Part shown: piece by piece, positions 9,113 through 16,836 of the stretch
How positions within the stretch are numbered: position 1 is the first letter of the stretch
Layout of the letters: every line of letters starts with the position of its first letter
DNA from: Anaerolineaceae bacterium
Lineage (GTDB): Bacteria; Chloroflexota; Anaerolineae; Anaerolineales; Anaerolineaceae
Assembly: GCA_020845515.1 (NCBI GenBank)
Contig: JADLFQ010000011.1
Location: forward strand, 1-59,165
Length of the DNA: 59,165 bases
Direction of reading: 5' to 3'
Position numbers and translations under genes: made by a program
The notes under the pieces: generated by a model
Told to the model about the DNA's origin: nothing
Databases searched by the model: none
Seen by the model: only the letters and a program-made list of their open reading frames with translations

Positions 9113-10054
9113 TTAAAGCTTTTCAGCGACCCTCAAGCGGGCGCTGCGAGCACGTGAATTTTGTTCAATTTCCGCCTTGGACGGTACGACCGGACGGCGG
9201 GTTACCTCGCGTAAAATTGCTTGATGACCGCATGTGCAGATGGGCTGGCTGGCTGGGCAAATGCAGTCTTTGCTCTCCTGCCGAAAAAACTGTTTGATGA
9301 TACGATCTTCCAGAGAATGGAAGGCGATGACTGCCAGGCGGCCACCGGGTTCGAGGGCTGCCATTGCCTGTGGCAAGACACTTTCCAGGGCTTGCAGTTC
9401 TTCATTTACGGCAATGCGTAATGCCTGAAAAGTTCGGGTTGCCGGGTGGATGCGGTTCTTTTTTCCCTGGCTTGCCCTGGCAATAACCTGGGCAAGCTGC
9501 CCGGTGGTGTGGAGCGGTCGAGCTGCACAGATTGCCCTGGCAATCCTGCGGGAGTGGCGCTCCTCTCCATATTGCCAAAGCAGGGCGGCAAGTGCTTCTT
9601 CCGGCAGGCTGTTGATCAAATCGGCGGCGGTTTTTCCTGCAGCGGGATTGAAGCGCATATCCAAGGGCGCATCGGATTGGAATGAGAAGCCTCTTTCCGG
9701 CGTATCGAGTTGGATGGAGGAGACCCCGAGATCAAGGACAATTCCGGCGACAGCGCCCCATCCCAACTTCTGGAGTTCCGCCTGTATGGCAGTGTAAGAA
9801 GCCTGCCTCAAAACAACTCTGTCTCCAAAAATAGCAAGGCGCTGGCTTGCTGCTGCCAACGCTTGAGGATCTACATCTAAACCTAGCAAGGTGCTTTCAG
9901 GTTCGCTAGATTTGAGGATCCCCCAGGCATGACCACCTGCTCCGACGGTTCCATCCACATAACGTTTTGGGCTTTTCGGGTTTAACGCGAGTATAATTTC
10001 ATGGTAAAGTACTGGTTGGTGCAGACCTGCCACCGAGTTGATCGAGGTAGCCAT
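9113..10054 (-). CDS. rsmH: 16S rRNA (cytosine-1402-N4)-methyltransferase
   Basis: RsmH (MraW) methylates N4 of C1402 in the 16S decoding centre. The 313-residue protein opens with HQPVLYHEII, then the SAM-binding loop DGTVGAGGHAWGIL (residues 34-47). Later come LDLGVSSIQLD, RGFSFQSDAPLDMRF and the C-terminal LAVIAFHSLEDRIIK segment, all typical of the family. It begins two bases after the mraZ stop, giving the canonical mraZ-rsmH pair. Confidence 0.97.
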   Translation of the reverse strand: MATSINSVAGLHQPVLYHEIILALNPKSPKRYVDGTVGAGGHAWGILKSSEPESTLLGLDVDPQALAAASQRLAIFGDRVVLRQASYTAIQAELQKLGWGAVAGIVLDLGVSSIQLDTPERGFSFQSDAPLDMRFNPAAGKTAADLINSLPEEALAALLWQYGEERHSRRIARAICAARPLHTTGQLAQVIARASQGKKNRIHPATRTFQALRIAVNEELQALESVLPQAMAALEPGGRLAVIAFHSLEDRIIKQFFRQESKDCICPASQPICTCGHQAILREVTRRPVVPSKAEIEQNSRARSARLRVAEKL

Positions 10055-10056
10055 GG

Positions 10057-10494
10057 CTAGTGCACAGGGAGATCAAGCGCGGCAAACTGGCGTGCGTTGC
10101 TTTCTGAATCTTGTAGCTGCGCCTCCTGTTCTGCCCAGCGGTCGGTTGACCAAATCTCAAAAGTTTCCCCTGCGCCCACCACCATCAGCGTGCTATCCAA
10201 CTGGAGGGTTTCACGGAGAAATTGCGGGATTAAAATGCGGCCAACCCGGTCTATCTCAACCCGGTCTGCGTGGGAGAAGATTAATCGTCGGAGTTGGCGG
10301 GCGAGTGGATCTGTGATGCTTAACTGGTTAATGCGCTGGTAGATTAATTCAAAAGCCGGTGCAGTCCAAACGACCAGGTTTTGATCAAACCCACGGGTGA
10401 TGTATGCGCCATCTGCAATGCTTTCACGAAAGCGCGCGGGAATTGTCAGGCGCCCTTTCTCATCCATTGTGTGCTCATACTGACCCAAGAACAT
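10057..10494 (-). CDS. mraZ: Transcriptional regulator MraZ
   Basis: MraZ is a DNA-binding repressor of its own dcw operon. I start the gene at the ATG at 10494, giving 145 residues and the normal N-terminus MFLGQYEH; the reading frame stays open further upstream, but that part lies in the operator and leader. AAGGAG lies about ten bases before this ATG. Two SpoVT/AbrB-type motifs are present: DEKGRLTIPARF (residues 11-22) and DRVGRILIPQFL (82-93). Four GTGG boxes, its likely target, lie just upstream. Confidence 0.96.
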   Translation of the reverse strand: MFLGQYEHTMDEKGRLTIPARFRESIADGAYITRGFDQNLVVWTAPAFELIYQRINQLSITDPLARQLRRLIFSHADRVEIDRVGRILIPQFLRETLQLDSTLMVVGAGETFEIWSTDRWAEQEAQLQDSESNARQFAALDLPVH

Positions 10495-10520
10495 GTGTTC
10501 TACAACTCCTTTTAAGGCGA

Positions 10521-10542
10521 AACGCCGGGATGCTCCGGCGTT
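10521..10542 (-). promoter_or_regulatory. Hairpin in the mraZ 5' leader
   Basis: AACGCCGG and CCGGCGTT form a perfect 8-bp stem around a 6-base loop, between the MraZ boxes and the mraZ ribosome binding site. No U-run follows it on the minus strand, so it is not an ordinary terminator. It may affect mRNA stability or translation; this is inference. Confidence 0.6.
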
Positions 10543-10576
10543 CCACTTCTTCCCACTTTTCACCACTTTCTCCCAC
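10542..10576 (-). promoter_or_regulatory. MraZ operator: four GTGG boxes at 10-bp spacing
   Basis: Read on the minus strand, GTGGG, GTGGT, GTGGG and GTGGA occur at exact 10-bp steps; on the plus strand the CCAC copies end at 10546, 10556, 10566 and 10576. Known MraZ operators are tandem GTGGG-like repeats with 5-bp spacers upstream of mraZ, so the match is close. The boxes lie directly after the -10 element, where bound MraZ would cover the transcription start. Confidence 0.9.
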
Positions 10577-10605
10577 AGTATAAACGAATTGAAATCAAAA
10601 TGCAA
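10577..10605 (-). promoter_or_regulatory. Sigma-70 promoter of the dcw operon
   Basis: On the minus strand TTGCAT (10605-10600) and TATACT (10582-10577) are separated by exactly 17 bp. The start point would fall within the first MraZ boxes. I see no other good promoter for the ten-gene operon. Confidence 0.8.
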
Positions 10606-10675
10606 GTAGTTTTGTCCACATTTCAATATTGTAACGTTAGCAGACGGCGCACCCTTTACGCTCTTCTATATTTTA

Positions 10676-10704
10676 TTGACCTGAAAAAGTTAATCTTGTA
10701 CAAT
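10676..10704 (+). promoter_or_regulatory. Sigma-70 promoter of the helix-hairpin-helix gene
   Basis: TTGACC (10676-10681), 17 bp, then TACAAT (10699-10704). It is divergent from the mraZ promoter about 70 bp away and precedes the gene at 10774 by a leader of about 60 bases. Confidence 0.75.
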
Positions 10705-10773
10705 GAACTGAGCGGGATATCTAACAGGTTTGTTCATTAAAAAGAAACTTTTTAAGAGGAGGAAGTTATTACG

Positions 10774-11178
10774 ATGACTACCATTTTGAAGATTGAAGGA
10801 ATCGGACCAGTATATGCAGAGAAGCTGAAAAAGGCAGGTATTGTCACAACCGAAGCGCTGCTCAAGCAAGGCGGAACGCCGGCGGGACGTAAAGCTTTGG
10901 AAGATCAAACTGGTATCAGCCATTCGCTGCTTTTGGAATGGGTCAACCATGCTGACCTGTTTCGTGTCAAAGGAGTGGGCGAGGAATATTCTGACTTGTT
11001 GGAAGAAGCAGGTGTGGATACGGTTGTGGAACTGGCGAAGCGGAATGCCGAAAACTTGCTGGAAAAAATGACGGAAGTGAACAGCACAAAAAAACTTGTC
11101 CGGCGCTTGCCCGTGCTTTCTCAGGTGAAGAATTGGATTGATCAGGCAAAGGCGATGCCTCGTATGGTTTCTTATTAG
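10774..11178 (+). CDS. DUF4332-type helix-hairpin-helix protein
   Basis: A 134-residue soluble protein with two helix-hairpin-helix-like units, KIEGIGPVYAEKLKKAGI (residues 6-23) and FRVKGVGEEYSDLLEEAGV (about 63-81). This is the layout of DUF4332-type domains, related to non-sequence-specific DNA-binding folds. GAGGAGG lies about ten bases before the ATG. The gene has its own promoter and a terminator and is divergent from mraZ. Its function is unknown; binding to DNA or RNA backbones is the likely activity, by family only. Confidence 0.75.
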   Translation: MTTILKIEGIGPVYAEKLKKAGIVTTEALLKQGGTPAGRKALEDQTGISHSLLLEWVNHADLFRVKGVGEEYSDLLEEAGVDTVVELAKRNAENLLEKMTEVNSTKKLVRRLPVLSQVKNWIDQAKAMPRMVSY

Positions 11179-11204
11179 AAATTGAGCTTTCTTTAGGAAT
11201 AAGG

Positions 11205-11240
11205 GCGGTGCAGTTTTTCATCTGTACCGCTTTTTTGTTT
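11205..11240 (+). terminator. Rho-independent terminator
   Basis: GCGGTGCAG (11205-11213) pairs with CTGTACCGC (11222-11230) with one G-U pair, followed by a run of T. It ends the helix-hairpin-helix gene transcript. Confidence 0.85.
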
Positions 11241-11270
11241 TCACAAAGGGGGTGGTTTCGGGAAATTGGA

Positions 11271-12791
11271 TCAGGAAAGGTTCACGCGTGCCCGATATTG
11301 CAGCGCCTCCGCCAAATGTGTGGGGGCGATTTCCGGTGCATTGGCCAGGTCTGCAATCGTACGCGAGAGTTTTAGTACACGATGATAAGCGCGCGCGGTA
11401 AGTTGGAGTTGGTTCATGGCGGTTTTCATTAAGGACCGGCCGGCCTCATCGAGCGCACAATACTTGCGCACTTCTGCAGGCCGCATATCGTTGTTGCAAA
11501 GCAGGGCGGCCTCTGTAAAGCGTTGGCGCTGCACTTGACGGGCGCTTTCCACACGCTGGCGTACCTGGCTGGAGTCCTCGCCGGAGAGTTTGTCTCCCAG
11601 TTTTTCGTAGGGTACACGGGGAACCTCAATGTGGATATCAATCCGGTCGAGCAAGGGGCCGGAGATGCGTTTTTGATATTTGGTTACGGTGGATGAAGAG
11701 CAGGTACACGGTCGGATGGGATCGCCAAAATAACCGCAGGGACAGGGATTCATCGCGGCAACGAGCATGAAATTGGCAGGAAACGTAAGTGATCCCTGAG
11801 CGCGACTGATAGTGACCTGTTTGTCTTCGACGGGTTGCCGCAGCACCTCCAACACGCGCATGCCGAATTCGGGCAGTTCGTCCAGAAACAAGACACCGCG
11901 ATGCGCCAGGGATACTTCTCCCGGATGAGGCCAGTTGCCCCCGCCAACCAACCCGGCATGGCTGATGGTGTGGTGGGGGGCGCGGAAAGGGCGCACACGT
12001 ATAAGAGGAATTCCGACTGGGAGCAGATCAGCAACAGAATAAATACGGGTTACATCCAGTGCTTCATTAATTGTCATAGAGGGCAAAATTGAAGGCAGTG
12101 CCCTTGCAATCAGAGTCTTTCCGGCGCCCGGCGGGCCGACCATTAATAGGTTATGCCCTCCCGCCGCGGCAACCTCGACAGCACGTTTGATGTGTTCCTG
12201 ACCTCGAATCTCAGAAAAATCTGTCGTAACTTCCAACTCCATGTCTTCAAATGGGATAGAGGGAACGGGCGGGATGGGAAGGGTTTTATTTAAGAAAGCG
12301 TACAGGTCTGTGAGGTTTGTGACGGAGATGATCTCAAGATCGGGTACCAGAGCGGCTTCGGCAGCATCGGCTTGTGGAACGATGATACGCTTGTAACCTT
12401 GCTGGCGTGCCAGTACCGCTGCTGGTAATACGCCGCGCGCGTGGCGAACGCTGCCATCGAGTGAAAGCTCACCGATGACGAGAGAGTCCTCCGCGGCAGT
12501 TGGGGGCAAAAGCCCCATCATGATCAATACACCTAGTGCGATGGGAAGATCGTAGGCAGGTCCTTCTTTGCGGACGGAGGCTGGTGCAAGGTTGACGACA
12601 ATGCGTTTGCGGGGGTATTCCAGGCCGGCGTTTTTGATTGCTGCCTGGACGCGTTCGCGGCTTTCATTTATTGCAGCGTCCGGAAGGCCAACAATGGTCA
12701 TACCGGGCAGCCCCTGACCGGTATCCACCTCCACCTCCACAATGACGCCATCCAGACCGATGACCGCGCATGAACGCACCCGAGCAAGCAT
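11271..12791 (-). CDS. YifB/ComM-family magnesium-chelatase-like AAA+ ATPase
   Basis: A 506-residue protein of the YifB/ComM family. The N-terminal Lon-like (ChlI) domain (about residues 1-170, with VEVDTGQGLPGMTIVGLPDA) is followed by a Mg-chelatase-type AAA+ domain with Walker A GPPGAGKT (219-226) and Walker B LFLDELPEF. An internal CPCG..GDP..PCTC cysteine cluster and a C-terminal helical domain follow (RAYHRVLKLSRTIADL). Family members such as Haemophilus ComM act as hexameric helicases promoting branch migration during natural transformation. No other competence gene is visible here, so the role is by family only. Confidence 0.9.
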   Translation of the reverse strand: MLARVRSCAVIGLDGVIVEVEVDTGQGLPGMTIVGLPDAAINESRERVQAAIKNAGLEYPRKRIVVNLAPASVRKEGPAYDLPIALGVLIMMGLLPPTAAEDSLVIGELSLDGSVRHARGVLPAAVLARQQGYKRIIVPQADAAEAALVPDLEIISVTNLTDLYAFLNKTLPIPPVPSIPFEDMELEVTTDFSEIRGQEHIKRAVEVAAAGGHNLLMVGPPGAGKTLIARALPSILPSMTINEALDVTRIYSVADLLPVGIPLIRVRPFRAPHHTISHAGLVGGGNWPHPGEVSLAHRGVLFLDELPEFGMRVLEVLRQPVEDKQVTISRAQGSLTFPANFMLVAAMNPCPCGYFGDPIRPCTCSSSTVTKYQKRISGPLLDRIDIHIEVPRVPYEKLGDKLSGEDSSQVRQRVESARQVQRQRFTEAALLCNNDMRPAEVRKYCALDEAGRSLMKTAMNQLQLTARAYHRVLKLSRTIADLANAPEIAPTHLAEALQYRARVNLS

Positions 12792-12845
12792 AGAATAAGT
12801 TTAGATTTAGTGGAATGAAATGTCAACGCAGAACAACTGGCGGGA

Positions 12846-12874
12846 TTGTAATTGAAAGAGGGACGCATTATAAT
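12846..12874 (+). promoter_or_regulatory. Candidate sigma-70 promoter for the CAP-domain lipoprotein
   Basis: TTGTAA (12846-12851), 17 bp, TATAAT (12869-12874). The -10 element is perfect and the -35 is weak. A GGAGG ribosome binding site at 12906-12910 serves the ATG at 12917. Confidence 0.6.
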
Positions 12875-12916
12875 AGGACTATAAACATCTTAATAGTCAT
12901 GAGTTGGAGGCATTAG

Positions 12917-14065
12917 ATGCGATCTTTTTGCTGGCCGCTGTTATTTTTTCTGACTCTTCTCACAGCTGCTTGCACAGGACAAGTGCCTTCCAGCGAAGCG
13001 ATTACCGCAAGCTTGACCTCATCAAAGCCAGTTTCTACCGCTACGCTGGTCTCAACGCTAGGGGTACCTACAGAACCTATCCGCGTTGACTCCTCACCCG
13101 TGCCAGAAAGAAGCCCAACTCCCGCCGTGGAGCAGGTTTCTCCTGCGATTACCCCTGAGCCTGGCTTTATTACGCCCGCGTCCCCCGTTGAAGCCACTTT
13201 AACCAACACAGCAAGCGGGAACACCTGTGTGGATACCGCTGCTTATTTTGGCGATGTTACTATTCCGGATGGCACTTCTTTTAAACAAAATGTTCGTTTT
13301 ACCAAAACCTGGAGAATTCGAAATGAAGGCTCATGCACCTGGGGGAATGGATATTCGTTAGTCTTTCACAGTGGGGATATTCTGGATGGACCGCTCACCA
13401 ACCCAATGCCGGCTGCTGCTCCCGGGGATATTGTGGAGGTTTCCGTTGATCTGAAATCGCCGCCCCAAGGCGGGGAATATACCGGTTTTTGGGAATTTCA
13501 GAATCCAGATAATAGACGTTTTGGTGTTAACAGTAACGGCATTGATCTGATCTGGGTAAAAATTGGTGTGTCGTTTTATACTGACGAGGGGCATTTGCCA
13601 ACTTTAGCTCCCGCGGTCTCCACTCCGGGTGTCGCACCCGCAGGCTGTACGGCTGACCAGAACCTCCAGTATAATCAGCAGTTGCTGACCCTGATTAACC
13701 AAGCACGGCGGACGGCTGCACTGCCGGAGTTAACCCCTCAAAAGCAGCTCGATGCGGCGGCTTATGCTCACAGTGCTGATATGGCGTGCAACGATTTTGT
13801 TGACCACGTAGGAAGCGATGGTTCAACGTGGACGACACGGATTAAGGCGCAAAATTATGAATATACCTATGCCAGCGAGAATATTTACGTGGGCAATCCG
13901 GCTTTCGGCGGTGATGCTCAGGGGGCATTCAATTGGTGGATGAACAGCCAGATTCACCGGGATAATATTCTCAGCCCCAAGGTAACCGAAATTGGGATCT
14001 CTTATGTTTACAATGCTGCCAGCACATATGGAGGGTATGCCACACTTGATTTTGCGAGGCCTTAA
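12917..14065 (+). CDS. Lipoprotein with NBR1-type Ig-like domain and CAP (SCP/PR-1) domain
   Basis: A 382-residue secreted lipoprotein. The signal peptide ends in LTAAC with C19 as lipidation site, then comes a Thr/Pro/Ser-rich linker (about 20-100). An NBR1 central (FW, four-tryptophan) Ig-like domain occupies about 103-218 (TKTWRIRNEGSCTWGNGY, later GGEYTGFWEFQNP). A second linker leads to a CAP domain (about 250-382) with the cavity residues H285, E321 and H347 in place. CAP proteins are extracellular with varied, often unclear activities. NBR1-type domains are known from autophagy receptors and also occur in bacteria. The protein probably sits outside the cell on a flexible tether. Confidence 0.88.
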   Translation: MRSFCWPLLFFLTLLTAACTGQVPSSEAITASLTSSKPVSTATLVSTLGVPTEPIRVDSSPVPERSPTPAVEQVSPAITPEPGFITPASPVEATLTNTASGNTCVDTAAYFGDVTIPDGTSFKQNVRFTKTWRIRNEGSCTWGNGYSLVFHSGDILDGPLTNPMPAAAPGDIVEVSVDLKSPPQGGEYTGFWEFQNPDNRRFGVNSNGIDLIWVKIGVSFYTDEGHLPTLAPAVSTPGVAPAGCTADQNLQYNQQLLTLINQARRTAALPELTPQKQLDAAAYAHSADMACNDFVDHVGSDGSTWTTRIKAQNYEYTYASENIYVGNPAFGGDAQGAFNWWMNSQIHRDNILSPKVTEIGISYVYNAASTYGGYATLDFARP

Positions 14066-14168
14066 CCCGGGACAGGCTGCAGGAATTAATCCAAAGGGGA
14101 AAATTGTTTTCACCGGATGTCTGGCCAAAAATCGAGCTTCTGTTCAGGTTCAATCGAAGGGAGGAAAA

Positions 14169-14654
14169 ATGGCCAACTTATCGCTCTGTGCAGTGCTACT
14201 ACTGGTGGTGGTTTTGTTTACATCCGGCTGTAGCACCAAAATTTCAGATGTAAACACTCCTGCAACTCACTCGCCCGAGACACGTACGCCTCCTGTGTCA
14301 GGGGGGAAGGGAGACTCTGTCAATGAGGAGACCTCGGACGATGGCTCTTTTAAGCGAGCTCTGGCGGCGGTTGAGGTGGTGGAAATTCGTAGAAAGGAAA
14401 GTTTTCCCGGGCAAATCACCCTTGTTGTGGAAGGAACGCTGCCCACACCCTGTCACCAACTCAGGACAAAAGTGCATCCTCCGGGCGAGAAAAATGAAAT
14501 TAATGTCGAAGTGTATTCGCTTGTAGATCCTGCGATGATATGTGCGCAGGTACTGGCGCCCTTTGAGGAACAGTTTGAGTTGGGAAGCTATCCGGCGGGG
14601 GGATATACAGTGGTGGTGAATGGACAGGAGCGAGGACGCTTTGAAATACATTGA
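14169..14654 (+). CDS. Putative lipoprotein of unknown function
   Basis: Starting at the ATG at 14169, which follows a GGGAGGA ribosome binding site, the protein has 161 residues. A hydrophobic signal peptide ends in LFTSGC (lipobox), then a Thr/Pro/Ser-rich linker leads to a C-terminal domain of about 80 residues (ESFPGQITLVVEGTLP to GGYTVVVNG), predicted beta-rich with two cysteines. I have the impression that related domains occur in other Chloroflexota lipoproteins, but cannot name a family. The frame is open further upstream into the CAP gene, but that part has no signal peptide logic. It lies about 100 bases after the CAP gene and may be co-transcribed. Confidence 0.7.
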   Translation: MANLSLCAVLLLVVVLFTSGCSTKISDVNTPATHSPETRTPPVSGGKGDSVNEETSDDGSFKRALAAVEVVEIRRKESFPGQITLVVEGTLPTPCHQLRTKVHPPGEKNEINVEVYSLVDPAMICAQVLAPFEEQFELGSYPAGGYTVVVNGQERGRFEIH

Positions 14655-14689
14655 AGCGATAATTGCGCATAGCCACAAATGGACGTGGA

Positions 14690-14962
14690 CTACCCGGTAC
14701 TGAGGTGGCCAGTTTCCTGAATGTCTACGGGGAAACCCTCAATTTCATTCGGCACCATATCCTCTTCTGTCAGTTTCCCCAGCGGCATTTTGTGCGTCAC
14801 CAGGACGATCAGCGCGACGGTTTTTGTGTAAAGCCCGCTTGTTTGTTTTAACCCGACTCCTACACCCACCACATTGGCTTTGGACAGCAGCGCTTCACGG
14901 TGCTTTTCCAGCACTTGTTTTGCTTGGGTGAGCAGCTCTTGAGGTTCGCTTTCTATGTTCAT
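14690..14962 (-). CDS. Small protein matching the N-terminal domain of the adjacent peptidase
   Basis: A 90-residue protein. Residues 30-85 (NVVGVGVGLKQTSG, then ALIVLVTHKMP, then VPNEIEGFPVDI and QETG) align by eye with residues 23-79 of the peptidase encoded directly upstream (NVIGVGAGYKVVSG, SIIALVKEKIP, VPSRIDDVLTDV, VEVGE). The peptidase domain itself is absent. Its ATG overlaps the peptidase stop (ATGA), so the two are probably made together. It could be a stand-alone prodomain-like inhibitor, chaperone or adaptor for the peptidase, or the remnant of a duplicated peptidase gene. There is no signal peptide. Confidence 0.7.
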   Translation of the reverse strand: MNIESEPQELLTQAKQVLEKHREALLSKANVVGVGVGLKQTSGLYTKTVALIVLVTHKMPLGKLTEEDMVPNEIEGFPVDIQETGHLSTG

Positions 14963-15969
14963 AGCGTCACCTCTAACGCGTCCAGTACGGCTTGGATCGG
15001 TGAGAAGACGGTTGTCTTGTCCGAACCGGCAAATAACAAGCCCACCGCTTGCAAAGCGGCGGCTGAAACCAGCAGAGAGCCCGAGTCGCCCCCTTCTGAC
15101 ATGGGAGTGGTCAGGAACTGGTTGTCAAACCGGGCTGTACGGTTGCCCGGATACCCAATCGTTACCGTGGAATCAACAACTGTAATCTCACCGGTGGTTA
15201 ATGCGGTGGTGCGTCCGGATTTACGCACGCTTAATCCCAATGACGGCGTTGTTGAACTCGTAATTGGGCCGATTTCAAGAATATCAGCCAGAAGATTGCT
15301 ATCCTCAAGTGGTTTTGCCACCGCTGCATCCACCTTATTGGTAACTGGCGAAGGGGGTGTTTGCAAGGAAGTTAGCCATTTATTCATCCCGAAAAATTGC
15401 GCAAAAGCAATACCAACCTGCGTCAGGCACGAGGTGGGGGGCTGTTCCGGTTGGTCACCCACATAGTGAAGGGGGATAAAGCGCGTGAGAACTGCCAGCA
15501 TATCCTGTGGATTTTTTCCGCCATCCGATGGGCCGGGCTGCAGGATGGCGTCTCCTTCTTTGGCGTCATTGCAGTTTGCCAGGACATGATTGTTTGAGAG
15601 GATCAATATCGCGCCGCTTTTCCGGTCTCGCACTACACAGCCAAAAGTTCCGGCGGTAATTTGATAATGCCCAATGCTGACCCCGGCAGGCGAGGGCCGC
15701 CAACGTGCTCGATGATCCTGAAGTGCGCGCAGTTCGCCAACTTCCACGACATCTGTAAGCACATCATCGATTCGAGATGGTACGCGTCCCGAAGAAGGCA
15801 GCGTAGACGCCGGGATTTTTTCTTTAACGAGGGCAATGATGCTAAGGTGTTCCGTCTTTTGACCACTGACCACTTTATACCCCGCGCCAACCCCGATGAC
15901 ATTTGGCATGGCGAGGATGACTTCACGATAGGCGTCTTTTGCCTTTTTAATTTCTTCCAGAGTCGCCAT
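14959..15969 (-). CDS. Trypsin-like (chymotrypsin-fold) serine peptidase
   Basis: A 336-residue protein with an N-terminal domain (about residues 1-80, NVIGVGAGYK) and a trypsin-like domain. The triad is recognisable as H128 (ILSNNHVLA), D214 (KVDAAVAKP) and S296 (GGDSGSLL). There is no signal peptide or membrane segment, so it is probably cytoplasmic or exported by another route. Bacterial proteins with this N-terminal domain plus peptidase are often annotated as trypsin-like or Nal1-like peptidases; substrates are unknown. A small gene for the N-terminal domain alone follows with a 4-base overlap. Confidence 0.82.
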   Translation of the reverse strand: MATLEEIKKAKDAYREVILAMPNVIGVGAGYKVVSGQKTEHLSIIALVKEKIPASTLPSSGRVPSRIDDVLTDVVEVGELRALQDHRARWRPSPAGVSIGHYQITAGTFGCVVRDRKSGAILILSNNHVLANCNDAKEGDAILQPGPSDGGKNPQDMLAVLTRFIPLHYVGDQPEQPPTSCLTQVGIAFAQFFGMNKWLTSLQTPPSPVTNKVDAAVAKPLEDSNLLADILEIGPITSSTTPSLGLSVRKSGRTTALTTGEITVVDSTVTIGYPGNRTARFDNQFLTTPMSEGGDSGSLLVSAAALQAVGLLFAGSDKTTVFSPIQAVLDALEVTL

Positions 15970-16131
15970 TTCAGCCTCCTAAGGGGATGCTCTGTCCAGT
16001 GGGCATGCGCAAAGCACGCGTATTCTATATGAAGGAATGTTTCAAAATATATTGTAGCACAACCATATTCACGATGAAAATAGTCAATTATTTTACAAAA
16101 CTAATAATGCTGAAGAGTATTTCAAAAAAGA

Positions 16132-16776
16132 TTAAAACCGGTAAAGACCGAGAAGATAAACTGCAAGGCCGCCATATTCTGATAATGTGGCATACCAGCC
16201 CTTAGGCTGCAAGAACCAGGACGTTGAACGATACCAGTGATTGGAAGCCGGCCAGATTCGGATGGAAATGCCACTGCCGGCAAATATATCGCGGAAAATC
16301 ATGCGCGCCCGGCGAGTATGGTATGGGTCTGTAACAACGATACCCGAGCGAAAGTTATTATTTTTCATTAAATCCAGAACCGCTACAGCTTCCGCATAAG
16401 TATTCTGAGCGTGTTTCTCGGTGACAAAGACTGCCGTAGGAGGGATATCCATATTCAGGATTTTCAAGGTTTCATAAAAGGAATAATCTTGGTTGTAACC
16501 AGCGACCTTGTTCCCTGTCTCTGTGAGGATAAGCTTATCAGCAAAACCCTCTTTGTACAGGCGGCCTGCTTCTTCCAGCCTGGGATTGCCGCCGCCACTG
16601 AGCACGATCACTGCATGCGAACGCTCGAGGGGGTCGGCGACAATCAGGAATGCACCCAGGCCACGCAGAAAAAGATACAACAAACCCAGGAAAAGGGGGA
16701 GACCAATCAACGCCAGCGCCGCGCAGCCACCAGCGCCGCGCTGGCGGCGCAGAGTTCGAGGTGGGGGAGTATTCAT
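16132..16776 (-). CDS. YdcF/SanA-like (DUF218) membrane-anchored protein
   Basis: A 214-residue protein with a basic N-terminus, one membrane segment (about residues 16-38) and a DUF218 domain: AVIVLSGGG, RLEEAGRLYKEG, KLILTETG, EKHAQNTYAEA and VVTDPYHTRRA. DUF218 proteins are implicated in envelope processes such as vancomycin sensitivity (SanA) and ElyC-dependent cell-wall synthesis; YdcF binds SAM. The exact reaction is not established. The intervals either side hold no clear promoter that I can defend; 15970-16131 is AT-rich with nothing recognisable. Confidence 0.85.
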   Translation of the reverse strand: MNTPPPRTLRRQRGAGGCAALALIGLPLFLGLLYLFLRGLGAFLIVADPLERSHAVIVLSGGGNPRLEEAGRLYKEGFADKLILTETGNKVAGYNQDYSFYETLKILNMDIPPTAVFVTEKHAQNTYAEAVAVLDLMKNNNFRSGIVVTDPYHTRRARMIFRDIFAGSGISIRIWPASNHWYRSTSWFLQPKGWYATLSEYGGLAVYLLGLYRF

Positions 16777-16836
16777 GTCCTCATTTTACCGTGAAGAGGC
16801 GGCGGCTTCATTAGAACTGTTTAAGTCTTAGAGTTT

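Noticed and set aside
14690-14962. Toxin-antitoxin pair with the peptidase as toxin
   Set aside because: The small protein is homologous to the peptidase N-terminal domain rather than to any antitoxin family; a prodomain-like role is the simpler reading, although inhibition cannot be excluded.
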